Source: Bacteroidales bacterium
Lineage (GTDB): Bacteria; Bacteroidota; Bacteroidia; Bacteroidales; UBA932
DNA length: 64,000 nt
Assembly: GCA_017415715.1 (NCBI GenBank)
Contig: JAFQFD010000012.1
Coordinates: 20,522 to 84,521, forward strand
Direction of reading: 5' to 3'
The notes beneath the pieces were generated by a model. The model saw only the letters and a list, made by a program, of their open reading frames with translations, did no database searches and had not been told where the DNA came from. Below, piece after piece: positions 1-8,205 of the stretch (position 1 is its first letter; each line of letters begins with the position of its first letter). Made by a program: the position numbers and the translations under genes.

Positions 1-116
1 TATACGCCTCCCTGGGCGTATCCTTCTATCTTTATATACTTGTCGCGATTCATGGTGCAGGAGAGCACCGACGCCATGAATGCGACCACAAAAAACATTC
101 TGATTTTATTTCCCAT
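1..116 (-). CDS. Lipoprotein N-terminus (partial), possibly ApbE-like FMN transferase
   Basis: Only the first 38 codons lie in the window. The ATG is at 116-114 on the minus strand. The reading begins with MGNKIRMFF, then a short hydrophobic stretch ending in a lipobox (VLSC), so the mature protein should be a lipidated periplasmic or outer-membrane protein. The next residues, YIKIEGYAQGG, look like the first strand of ApbE-family FAD:protein FMN transferases, which often begin with a similar aromatic/EG.AQG motif. The match is short, so the family call is an inference. ApbE would suit an organism with an Nqr complex, whose subunits carry covalent FMN, but the nqr genes are at the opposite end of this window. 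A perfect TAnnTTTG box lies 28 bases upstream of the start. Confidence 0.5.
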   Translation of the reverse strand, partial: MGNKIRMFFVVAFMASVLSCTMNRDKYIKIEGYAQGGV

Positions 117-143
117 ATCGGTCCGTAAGGCAAAGTATTTGTA

Positions 144-151
144 CAAAGGTA
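144..151 (-). promoter_or_regulatory. -7 box (TACCTTTG) for the edge lipoprotein
   Basis: The minus strand reads TACCTTTG, a perfect match to the Bacteroidota TAnnTTTG element, 27 bases before the ATG of the edge lipoprotein. No good TTTG was seen at the expected -33 distance. Confidence 0.55.
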
Positions 152-173
152 GCGGTTTTTCAAATTAATTCAC

Positions 174-181
174 GATATTTG
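174..181 (+). promoter_or_regulatory. Weak -7 box (GATATTTG) before the FISUMP lipoprotein
   Basis: GATATTTG matches TAnnTTTG at all fixed positions but the first. It ends 32 bases before the ATG at 214, the expected distance for a short leader. The -33 element is not clear. Confidence 0.3.
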
Positions 182-213
182 CACGATTATACACCTAAAA
201 ACAACGATTGGAA

Positions 214-1287
214 ATGAGTTTCAGAAAACTGACATCCATTACATTCATCATAGCGGCCGCGCTTTGTACACTTTCCTGCAAGGATGACGACGAGACAACC
301 GTACCTCCGTCACTCAGCGGAGCCCTGGATTTCGACCTGCCGCAATATATTCTCCCTGAAACAGTGATCGAGATGGTCCCTTCAGGAGTCACACATCCTG
401 ACGAAGGAGAGCTGGGATACTATTGGAGAGTATCACCTTCTATGAAGAAGTCAGACACCACAAGATTCGAGAACGGACTGGACAAGAACGGAAATCCGTC
501 TGACGGATCATTCACTCACAAGTTCTCTGACACTCTTCAGACATATACAGTGCAGGGTTATGCCTATGCCAAAGGATATTCATATGTATCCAAGACAAGC
601 TACACCACTGTCGTAAAGGGCGGAATCGACGGTTCGATAACCAATCTCTGGTTGAAAGACAGGCCTTTCTTCAAAGAAGGAGACATAATATATCCATATG
701 TAACAATAGGATCCACTGACTGGCTCTGCCGCAACGTCGCAGATGCGTCTGCCGGGGCCCCATTCGCCAACTGCAAGGCAATGGGAGATGTATTCGGAAG
801 ATATTATTCATATGAAGAGGCACTTGAGGTATGTCCTGAAGGATGGCAGCTGCCTACTGAGGCCGACTGGCTCGAGGCTGCAGCGGCAGCCGGAGCAGAA
901 GGCGCTCAAGCATATGACACAATCGAAGGTGTAGCTGCTGCGCTCATGGGCAACGGATATTTCAATGAAAGTCTGATGTGGGAATATTGGCCTCAGGTCG
1001 GTGACATCACAAACACCACAGGGCTGTCATTAATCCCTACTGGATATGCGATGCTAGGAGCCAAGGCGGCATCTCCTCAGGAAAATGCATATCTTGATCA
1101 AAGATACCCTCAGGCACAGTTCAAAGGATACAGCGAGTACGCAGCATTCTGGACAGCAGACCTTGTTGAAGGATCAGAGGGCATGGCATACTACAGATAC
1201 CTCATCAGCGAGGTGCCAGACCTGATGGTCAGCATGGGAGACACAAAGACATTCGGAGCTGCAGTAAGATGCGTCCGCAAGAAATAG
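214..1287 (+). CDS. FISUMP-domain surface lipoprotein
   Basis: A 357-residue predicted lipoprotein. The frame opens at a TTG at 208, but the ATG at 214 (MSFRKLTSI) gives a cleaner signal peptide, so it is preferred. The signal peptide ends in the lipobox LSC, and the Cys is followed by KDDDE, an acidic run like the Bacteroidota lipoprotein export signals, which suggests display on the cell surface. Residues of roughly 30-150 look like an extracellular beta-sandwich. From about 165 to the end the sequence follows the Fibrobacter succinogenes major paralogous (FISUMP, TIGR02145-like) pattern: IGSTDWLCRNV, CPEGWQLPTEADW, then AAFWTADL and a final AVRCVRK. The family has no established enzymatic role and is usually treated as a surface or adhesion domain. 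The gene stands alone, divergent from the edge lipoprotein and convergent with the LolA-like gene 11 bases downstream. Confidence 0.8.
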   Translation: MSFRKLTSITFIIAAALCTLSCKDDDETTVPPSLSGALDFDLPQYILPETVIEMVPSGVTHPDEGELGYYWRVSPSMKKSDTTRFENGLDKNGNPSDGSFTHKFSDTLQTYTVQGYAYAKGYSYVSKTSYTTVVKGGIDGSITNLWLKDRPFFKEGDIIYPYVTIGSTDWLCRNVADASAGAPFANCKAMGDVFGRYYSYEEALEVCPEGWQLPTEADWLEAAAAAGAEGAQAYDTIEGVAAALMGNGYFNESLMWEYWPQVGDITNTTGLSLIPTGYAMLGAKAASPQENAYLDQRYPQAQFKGYSEYAAFWTADLVEGSEGMAYYRYLISEVPDLMVSMGDTKTFGAAVRCVRKK

Positions 1288-1298
1288 ACTGAAATAAC

Positions 1299-1910
1299 TT
1301 ATCTCAGATCTGTCACTATCCAAGCCTCGTCGAAAGACATAGAAGGGCGGAAGAAAGTGACAGATTTCTTTTCCTCCACCTTCATAGATCTGACCTTGAC
1401 ATCCATCTTTCCGCCATCGGAAAGCTCGATGATGGCAGAAACTATGGTACCGTCCGGCTTGAGAGTCAGCTCGGCAGACTTGATGCCACAATCGTCTACA
1501 GCCTCAAGTGTATAGACTTCAACGCTGCCGGAAGTCTTATTATCGGCAACCTTGAAGTACTTGTCCAGATTCTGGAAAAAGATTGCCGGATCATTCAGCA
1601 TTTCATTACCTGATGACTGAATATAAGCCTCCTTTATATTCGGATCGACAGTCCACACTGTCTCCCCGTCACTGAAGACAAGTACCCCGGTACAATCCAC
1701 GACATATGCCCTGCCCTGCACCTTGATGTCCGCCTCAGTATTGAAACGTATCTCAGACATATCAAAGCTGTAAGCGCAATCCAGACATACGCATGATTGC
1801 GAAAGCGCAGAGCACAGCTTGGCCAAAGCTGTACCCTGCGTATTCTGAGCCATCAGGCATGTCATCGAAATGACAACTGCCGACATGGCTGATATGATTC
1901 TTCTAAACAT
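1299..1910 (-). CDS. LolA-like outer-membrane lipoprotein carrier
   Basis: A 203-residue protein with an N-terminal signal peptide (cleavage near MAQ, about residue 21). The body alternates beta-strands in the way of the LolA/LolB fold: SFDMSEIRFNTEADIKVQGRAY, then FSDGETVWTVDP, then DPAIFFQNLDKYF. The carrier ferries lipoproteins from the LolCDE complex across the periplasm to the outer membrane. The FtsK-LolA gene order is common in Bacteroidota and supports the call. The start ATG lies three bases after the ftsK stop, so the two are probably translated from one mRNA. Two Cys residues near 40-44 (CVCLDC) are unusual for this family and might form a disulfide or be incidental. Confidence 0.75.
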   Translation of the reverse strand: MFRRIISAMSAVVISMTCLMAQNTQGTALAKLCSALSQSCVCLDCAYSFDMSEIRFNTEADIKVQGRAYVVDCTGVLVFSDGETVWTVDPNIKEAYIQSSGNEMLNDPAIFFQNLDKYFKVADNKTSGSVEVYTLEAVDDCGIKSAELTLKPDGTIVSAIIELSDGGKMDVKVRSMKVEEKKSVTFFRPSMSFDEAWIVTDLR

Positions 1911-1913
1911 ATT

Positions 1914-4358
1914 CTACTGGTTAAGGAACGGCTCGATCACCTCTGCAAGTTCGTCAAGTGTGGCAACCAGCACCTGGCGCGGCTTCGAGCCCTCCTGAGG
2001 GCCTACGATGCCTGCCGCCTCAAGCTGATCCATCACTCTGCCTGCTCTTGCATATCCCATACCAAGCTTTCTCTGGAGGTCAGATGTCGATCCCTTCTGG
2101 GAGATGACCACAGTCCTTGCGGCCTCCTCGAACATCGAATCTATATTCTGCATGTCAATGTTTCCACCGCCAGGTTCACCTTCCTGAGATTCAGGAACAG
2201 GGAGGTAATATGGCGTGCTGTAACACTGCTTGTAGCCACCCTGATCACCGATGAACTTGGTTATCTTGTTGATCTCGGCCATACTTACAAGGGCACACTG
2301 GATACGCTCCACCTTGACTCCTGCATAATAGAGCATATCTCCCTTACCGATCAGGTTTTCTGCGCCGACCGCGTCAAGGATAGTTCTGGAATCCACTCCG
2401 GAAAGGACACGGAAAGCGATTCGAGTCGGGAAGTTTGCCTTGATGAGACCTGTGATGACATTCACCGACGGACGCTGAGTCGCTATGATCACATGAATGC
2501 CGGCCGCACGGCCCTTCTGCGCGAGACGGATGATGTATGCCTCGATATTCTTCGCAGACTTCCTGTCCTCAGGACTTGAGCCTCCGGCCATGATCAAGTC
2601 AGCGTACTCATCAATCACGACAACGAGATATGGGAGGAACTGATGACCGTCTGTAGGAAGGAGATGGCGGTCTTTGTACTTCTCATTATAGAGCTTGAAG
2701 TCATTGACACCGGCCTTTGCGAGAAGGTCATATCTTGCATCCATCTCTATGCAGAGGGAATGAAGAACCTGCTCCGCCTGCTTCGCCTTCTTGACGATCG
2801 CATTCTTCTTCTCCTCCTCTTCGTCTCCCGCCACAGGAAGGACGGCAAGATAATGCTTGAGGAGAGAATTATATGATGTGAACTCCACAGCCTTAGGGTC
2901 GATGAACACGAACTTGAGCTCCGAAGGATGCTTTGCGTAAAGGAGAGACGATATGATGACGTTCAGTCCTACTGACTTACCCTGCTTTGTGGCACCCGCA
3001 ACGAGAAGATGCGGAGCATCAGAAAGGTCGAATGTCTTTACCTTCTGCGCGAGCGTCGAGTATCCGATTGCTACCGGAAGCTCTGCCGAGCTGTTGCGGA
3101 AGGAGTCGTCATTGAGCATCGACTTGAGAGGAACTATCGAAGGAGTGCTGTTAGGCACCTCGATGCCCACACTGCCCGGAAGCGTCACTACTCTGACTCC
3201 GCCGACCTCAAGGGCCATCGCTATCTCTCTGTGCACCTGCTCTATCGACGCAACCCTCATTCCGGGAGCCAGAACGATCTTATACAATGTTACCGTAGGG
3301 CCGACAACAGCCGTAACCTTCTCTACCTCAATCTTATAGTTCTTAAGAGTATTGCGGATAAGGAGATTGTTCTTGTCGAGCTCCGCCTGACTCACCTCAT
3401 GAACACCTTCGGTGTAGTCCTTCAGGAGGTCGAGCGGAGGAAACTCGAATCTCTCGAGCTCTTCCCTGTTGTCTATCCTTGGAAGGTCTTCGACTACTTC
3501 TGTGACGACATCGCCTCTTATCACTTCGAGATTCTGATCTTCAGGATCAGGAACCGGAACATCCTCAACTACTACGACAGGCTCATCCTCTTTGACCGTA
3601 ACCGGATCTTCTTCGACTACCGGGACCGTCACTTCGTCTACAACAACAGCAGGTATGTCTTCCGGCTGCGGCTGCGGCACGTCAATGATCTCAGGATCCT
3701 CCGCCTCATCTGTCTGCTCAGCCGGTTCGTCCTGCGCCACAGGCTTCTTTTCTCCTGTGATGGCAAACCAATGTGCAAACCTGCCGCTTGCAAAAAGCAG
3801 CCACACCACTACTGCAGCAACAAGCAGGAGGACGGGCACGATCGGCCCTACAAGATTTGCCATCCATGACATCACCGCATGTCCGGCATCACCTCCAAGA
3901 CCTCCGTCAAGAAGCCTTGGCGATCCTATGAGAGACAGGCCCAGAGACAAAAGGAATGCGCCGCTGACTGAAAGGAAGGTTATCCTCATGAGTCCTATGC
4001 TCCTCTGCCAGAAGAACAGCCTGTATGAAAACACAGAAAACAGGAATACGAAAACATAGCTGGCAAGTCCGAACATGCCGCTGATCAGGAAACGACCCCA
4101 CATGTAGCCTAGCTTTCCGGCCATGTTATGAGCCTCCACCGACTTATGCATCATATCCGGATTGGAGAACAGGCTCTTGTCCGGCTGCCATGTGAACATG
4201 TATGAGAACATCGCCACAAAGGTGAACACCGTAAACAGGAACACCAGGACGCCGGCACACTTGAGAAGTATCGACTTCAGCTCGGGGTCCATATCTGCAA
4301 AGAAAGAGAAGAACCTCTTCTCCTTCTGTTTAGCTGTCTTTATCTTTTTTCCTGCCAT
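1914..4358 (-). CDS. ftsK: DNA translocase FtsK/SpoIIIE
   Basis: An 814-residue septal DNA pump that moves chromosome dimers and termini through the closing septum. The N-terminus has four hydrophobic segments (about residues 29-54, 92-115, 125-145 and 170-190). A low-complexity acidic Val/Pro/Glu linker follows, to about 300. The motor then has a Walker A of the form GATKQGKS near residue 455 and a Walker B VVVIDEYADL near 583. The end (about 735-800) is the winged-helix gamma domain that reads polar DNA motifs, recognisable from SDLQRKLGMGYARAGRVMDQLEAAGIVG. Length and domain order are normal for the family. Walker A reads TKQGKS where many proteins have TGSGKS. This variant is frequent in FtsK. 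The start is one base after the stop of the DUF4290 gene. Confidence 0.97.
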   Translation of the reverse strand: MAGKKIKTAKQKEKRFFSFFADMDPELKSILLKCAGVLVFLFTVFTFVAMFSYMFTWQPDKSLFSNPDMMHKSVEAHNMAGKLGYMWGRFLISGMFGLASYVFVFLFSVFSYRLFFWQRSIGLMRITFLSVSGAFLLSLGLSLIGSPRLLDGGLGGDAGHAVMSWMANLVGPIVPVLLLVAAVVVWLLFASGRFAHWFAITGEKKPVAQDEPAEQTDEAEDPEIIDVPQPQPEDIPAVVVDEVTVPVVEEDPVTVKEDEPVVVVEDVPVPDPEDQNLEVIRGDVVTEVVEDLPRIDNREELERFEFPPLDLLKDYTEGVHEVSQAELDKNNLLIRNTLKNYKIEVEKVTAVVGPTVTLYKIVLAPGMRVASIEQVHREIAMALEVGGVRVVTLPGSVGIEVPNSTPSIVPLKSMLNDDSFRNSSAELPVAIGYSTLAQKVKTFDLSDAPHLLVAGATKQGKSVGLNVIISSLLYAKHPSELKFVFIDPKAVEFTSYNSLLKHYLAVLPVAGDEEEEKKNAIVKKAKQAEQVLHSLCIEMDARYDLLAKAGVNDFKLYNEKYKDRHLLPTDGHQFLPYLVVVIDEYADLIMAGGSSPEDRKSAKNIEAYIIRLAQKGRAAGIHVIIATQRPSVNVITGLIKANFPTRIAFRVLSGVDSRTILDAVGAENLIGKGDMLYYAGVKVERIQCALVSMAEINKITKFIGDQGGYKQCYSTPYYLPVPESQEGEPGGGNIDMQNIDSMFEEAARTVVISQKGSTSDLQRKLGMGYARAGRVMDQLEAAGIVGPQEGSKPRQVLVATLDELAEVIEPFLNQ

Positions 4359-4359
4359 A

Positions 4360-5013
4360 TTACTTGTTATGCTTTCTCTTGTTCTGATTGCCTCTCTGCC
4401 TCTGGTTCTTGCCCTGCTTCTGTCCCTGTCTCATCACCATCACATCCTGCTTTGCAAGCTGCAATCCTTCCGGAACCTTGATGCGATAGTCTGACATCCT
4501 CTCTATATCCTGGAATATCGTCTGGTCCGAGACAGTGTCTTTGTTCCATATCAGATATTGCTGCCTCATGTATATCGCAAGCGAACGTATCATGGAAGTC
4601 TTCGACTCGCCGTCCTCGACATTTGCGATGAACTCTATCATGTTCTCGATGTTGCGCCCGTAATGCGCAGCCTTCACCGGCTTGCCGGGATATGGTATCT
4701 TGCGAGGCTTCTCATTCAGGCTCTCAGGAGCAGGAGCCGGATATGGAGAATCCACATCCAGATCGAACCCTGAAATAATATGGAGATGATCCCAGAGCTT
4801 CTGCTCATAATTGTCCTGAAGATGCACGGCCGGATTGATTATCTCCATGACCTTGATGATGGCCCTGGCCTGCTCATTGCGCTTCTCTCTGTCCTCAATG
4901 GTCTTGAGATAGTCGACCATCTTCTGGACATTTCGTCCATATTCAGGGATATAAAGAGTTACTCTCTCAGTATTATATAGAAGTTTGTAAGTATCTGTTC
5001 CGGTATTTTCCAT
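4360..5013 (-). CDS. DUF4290 protein
   Basis: A 217-residue cytoplasmic protein of a family restricted to Bacteroidota, annotated as DUF4290. The frame extends to a GTG at 5022, but the ATG at 5013 (MENTGTDTYKLLYNTE) is the more natural start. Characteristic features are the repeated motif IPEYGRNVQKMVDYL (about residue 20) and its echo AAHYGRNIENMIEFI (about 117), suggesting an internal duplication of a helical unit. The C-terminus is a basic Gln/Lys/Arg/Asn-rich tail that could bind nucleic acid. No function is established. Position directly before ftsK, with one base between stop and start, suggests a role in chromosome segregation or division, but that is only context. A promoter-like box lies at 5043-5050. 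Confidence 0.85.
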   Translation of the reverse strand: MENTGTDTYKLLYNTERVTLYIPEYGRNVQKMVDYLKTIEDREKRNEQARAIIKVMEIINPAVHLQDNYEQKLWDHLHIISGFDLDVDSPYPAPAPESLNEKPRKIPYPGKPVKAAHYGRNIENMIEFIANVEDGESKTSMIRSLAIYMRQQYLIWNKDTVSDQTIFQDIERMSDYRIKVPEGLQLAKQDVMVMRQGQKQGKNQRQRGNQNKRKHNK

Positions 5014-5042
5014 ACTATTCACACATAATTCGTTGTAACTTG

Positions 5043-5072
5043 CAAATATACAAAATAATCTTTAGAGAACAG
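5043..5072 (-). promoter_or_regulatory. Promoter for DUF4290-ftsK-lolA
   Basis: The minus strand has TATATTTG at 5050-5043 (perfect TAnnTTTG) and CTG at 5072-5070, 19 bases upstream, a weak form of the -33 TTG. It lies in the 48-base gap after addA, about 30 bases before the DUF4290 start. Confidence 0.55.
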
Positions 5073-8000
5073 CATACTCTCCGGTGTGAACATACCATAA
5101 AACTGACGAAACATTTTCATAGCCCATACGCTTCCACATATCGGCATACTTGGCAAGCTGCCTCTCGTATGACTTGCGATGCTCTCCGAACTTATAGTCT
5201 ATGACTATTACCTTGTTGCCGTCAATGACTACCCTGTCCGGTCTGAAGACACTGCCGTCCACATCAATCAGGCTGGTTTCATTCAGCACGCGCGCCGAGT
5301 CCGGGAACCAGCCACGGGCCACGCCCTCGGATATTCTCTCAGACAAGAGTCTGCGTATCTCCTCGGCCTCCTCCGGGGTGACCTCACCGCATGAAAGCGA
5401 ACGGTCGACAGCCCCGTCAAGGTCCTGAGGGGCCACCACCGAGGCCAGGATATCATGCAGCACAACGCCCCTGATCCTGTTGGAGGCCGAAATTCCGGCA
5501 TCGCCATCAGCAGAGAAGAAATCAAGAGAGTCAGCTGAAAACTTCAGGCGTCCACGTTCTCTTACATCCGCTTCGTCGTCACCAGACTCCGGATTCAACG
5601 CGAAGGATGGGTACGCCCCTCCTTCTTCAATCTGAAACGCCAGGACATCCGACTCCTTTTCTTTCCTCAGAGATGCAAAATCCACCATTTCTCCCACATC
5701 AAACCTGACAAAGCCTTCGCCTCCCGACCTCCTGACATCTTTCATCTTGCCGGAAGCCGCCACAAACCAATACAATATCTGAGAAAAGTCAGAATATGCA
5801 TAAGGCGCATTCTCCTTGACGGCATCCAGGCACTTCTGAGCAGGTGTACGGGCGATGACATGCATTCCCAATGCGGCTCGAGTCATTGCGACATATATGG
5901 TGTTGATATTGTCCACCTGCTGCAGGAACCTTTCACTTTTATAATGCTCAGAGAACAAAGAAGACTCAGAAGACTGTGACAGATATACATCGTATACTCC
6001 TTCTGCGACGCCTTCCAGCGGCGACCCAGCCAGATCCGGCGAGCACCATCTGCTGTCCGCCTTGAAGAGAGTTATGTTTTCCGCGAAAGGTATGATCACA
6101 TATGGGAAGTCAAGTCCCTTCGACTTATGGATGGTCATGACTCGCACACTGTCTCCCGACGACGGAGAAGATATTGACGGATCCTGGTCTTCCCAATACT
6201 TCAGGAACCCCCTGAGATTGTTGCCATTATTTGCCACATAATCCTGCAGGTGGTCCATAAACGACTGGACATGAAGGATCTCTCCCTCAACCACCCCGTC
6301 TGCATCAACGGACTTCAACTCTCTGATGACAGCTTCCGCCATGTCTATCAGCGATGTGTATCCATCAGGAACCTTTATGTCGAGAACCTCGGCCAGATAA
6401 CTGCTGACAGTATTTTCAGGATTATCCACAAAGGAAAGCAGAGACACAAGACGGCGCACCGTCACGGCGCTCTTCACCTTAAGGGAATCATCAGTGATTA
6501 CGGTTATGCCATTGTCAATAAGATATTCCGCAACACTTTCTCCTGTGGCGTTGCTCCTGACAAGGACGGCTATCTCCGAAAGGCGGGCACCGGCGGCTAT
6601 CGCCTCCTGCACGCTTTCCAGCACCTTATGCAGTTCCCCTTCCTTCGGACAGAAGGTGACACTGACACTTCCAGCCGGTTTGTCCAGCTTGGAAACCTCC
6701 TGCTCCACATCGGAATATATATGCGAAATCCTTCCGTCCTTATCTCCGTTAAGATCATCCAGAACCTCCGCAGCAGCCTTGAAATATTCATTATTGAACT
6801 TTACCACATTCTTGAGGCTCCTGTAATTGGTGTCAAGCACCTCGGTCCCCGCATCCGGGAAAGTCGCAGGAACCTCATTGGCAAGAAGGTTCCAGTCAGA
6901 CCCTCTCCACCTGTATATGCTCTGCTTGACATCTCCGACAATCAGGTTCTCATTGCCCTGAGAGTCACTGTTCCTGAGAAGCGGGCTGAAATTGGTCCAC
7001 TGCACGGACGATGTATCCTGGAACTCATCGAGAAGGAAATGGTCGAAACGGACGCCTATCTTCTCGTAAATGAACGGAGCGTCAGACTTGTCTATGATGT
7101 CTCTTAGAATCACATTGGAGTCGTCAATGCATAGTACATTCTTCTCTTTCATCAACTCCTTGAAGGCTGCGGACAACTCCCGAGCCACTCCAAGTCCGTA
7201 TATCTGGCCGTCAAGAATCACGGCTGTCTGATAGACAGAGTATTCCTTTCCCCACAGATTACAGAAGGCAAGCAGCGGTTCCATCAGACCCGGATACACT
7301 TTAGGAAGAAGAGTCTTGGCTTTCGCCGCCGAGAACCACTTATCACTATCCGGAGCCTTTTCCATAAAGGACGCCGTCGGAGGCGTGACAGGCTCATGTT
7401 CTTTCAGTTCCGCATATGCATGCAGAGCCTTCATGAACCCTCTGTTGCTGTCCTTGGCTTCCACCTTGGCATCAGTCAGCACCGCGACAGCCGCTGCCGC
7501 GTTTTCACGGACTGCCTTTCTGAAATCAGCAATGATCTGTCTGCAGGCCTTACGGATATTCCCAAGAGTCTTAGGAGAATATGCCGTTTCCTCATCTATG
7601 CCTGCCTTATCCAGTTCCTCCTGACGCTGGGCTGACTTCATTCGCAGCGCCAGCTTCATCAGATTTGCATCGGCACTGTAACGCCCCCCTTGCTCGATCT
7701 GTTCCAGCACGTTAGCAGTAAGCCATGACAGGAGGCCGGTATCGGCCTCTGTCAGCGAGTCCAGCACACGGTCAACGCTCTCGGCTACAAGCGAATTCCT
7801 GTCAAGCTCGACCTGATATGATGCGAACTGACCGATTTCACGAGAGAAAGCCTTCAGAGTCTGCTGAAAGAACCTGTCTATCGTGCTCACAGCAAAAGCG
7901 CTGTAATCATGCAGGATATCCCTGAGGACTCTTGCCGCCTTGGCGCTGATCTCCGCATCAGACGGAAGCAGCGCCGGGACAAAATCGTCGTGATAGTCCG

Positions 8001-8202
8001 ACTTTGCCGGATCGGTGGCCAGGATATGCAGTTCCTTCAATATCCTGCTCTTCATCTCCTCCGTCGCCTTGTTTGTAAAGGTAACAGCCAGAATATGCCT
8101 GTATGCATACCTGTCATCATTCTGGAGAAGCAGCCTTATGTATGTCTTGGCGAGGTTATAGGTCTTTCCCGAACCCGCCGATGCCTTCATTATTCTGATC
8201 AT
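5062..8202 (-). CDS. AddA-like UvrD-family helicase/nuclease
   Basis: A 1046-residue superfamily 1 helicase with a C-terminal nuclease domain, the AddA/RecB-type partner for processing double-strand breaks. Walker A is at the very start (KASAGSGKT, residues 6-14). Walker B with the Q motif is DEFQDTSS near 392, followed by VGDVKQSIYRWRG near 420. The later helicase motif TIHKSKGLDFPYVI is near 692. At the C-terminus, PDRVVIDGNKVIVIDYKFG fits the PD-(D/E)XK nuclease pattern with the D...DxK residues in place. The start is three bases after the stop of the AddB-like gene, so the two subunits are co-translated. The pair would resect DNA ends to load RecA for recombination. Bacteroidota AddAB proteins are divergent, so the name is given by domain layout and not by close similarity. 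Confidence 0.88.
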   Translation of the reverse strand: MIRIMKASAGSGKTYNLAKTYIRLLLQNDDRYAYRHILAVTFTNKATEEMKSRILKELHILATDPAKSDYHDDFVPALLPSDAEISAKAARVLRDILHDYSAFAVSTIDRFFQQTLKAFSREIGQFASYQVELDRNSLVAESVDRVLDSLTEADTGLLSWLTANVLEQIEQGGRYSADANLMKLALRMKSAQRQEELDKAGIDEETAYSPKTLGNIRKACRQIIADFRKAVRENAAAAVAVLTDAKVEAKDSNRGFMKALHAYAELKEHEPVTPPTASFMEKAPDSDKWFSAAKAKTLLPKVYPGLMEPLLAFCNLWGKEYSVYQTAVILDGQIYGLGVARELSAAFKELMKEKNVLCIDDSNVILRDIIDKSDAPFIYEKIGVRFDHFLLDEFQDTSSVQWTNFSPLLRNSDSQGNENLIVGDVKQSIYRWRGSDWNLLANEVPATFPDAGTEVLDTNYRSLKNVVKFNNEYFKAAAEVLDDLNGDKDGRISHIYSDVEQEVSKLDKPAGSVSVTFCPKEGELHKVLESVQEAIAAGARLSEIAVLVRSNATGESVAEYLIDNGITVITDDSLKVKSAVTVRRLVSLLSFVDNPENTVSSYLAEVLDIKVPDGYTSLIDMAEAVIRELKSVDADGVVEGEILHVQSFMDHLQDYVANNGNNLRGFLKYWEDQDPSISSPSSGDSVRVMTIHKSKGLDFPYVIIPFAENITLFKADSRWCSPDLAGSPLEGVAEGVYDVYLSQSSESSLFSEHYKSERFLQQVDNINTIYVAMTRAALGMHVIARTPAQKCLDAVKENAPYAYSDFSQILYWFVAASGKMKDVRRSGGEGFVRFDVGEMVDFASLRKEKESDVLAFQIEEGGAYPSFALNPESGDDEADVRERGRLKFSADSLDFFSADGDAGISASNRIRGVVLHDILASVVAPQDLDGAVDRSLSCGEVTPEEAEEIRRLLSERISEGVARGWFPDSARVLNETSLIDVDGSVFRPDRVVIDGNKVIVIDYKFGEHRKSYERQLAKYADMWKRMGYENVSSVLWYVHTGEYAVL

Positions 8203-8205
8203 ATC

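Noticed and set aside
208-213. TTG start of the FISUMP gene
   Set aside because: The ATG six bases later is in frame, gives the same signal peptide and is the more usual start.
5896-7107. Long plus-strand frames over the addA/addB genes
   Set aside because: They are shadows of strongly coding minus-strand genes and have no plausible start signals or domains.
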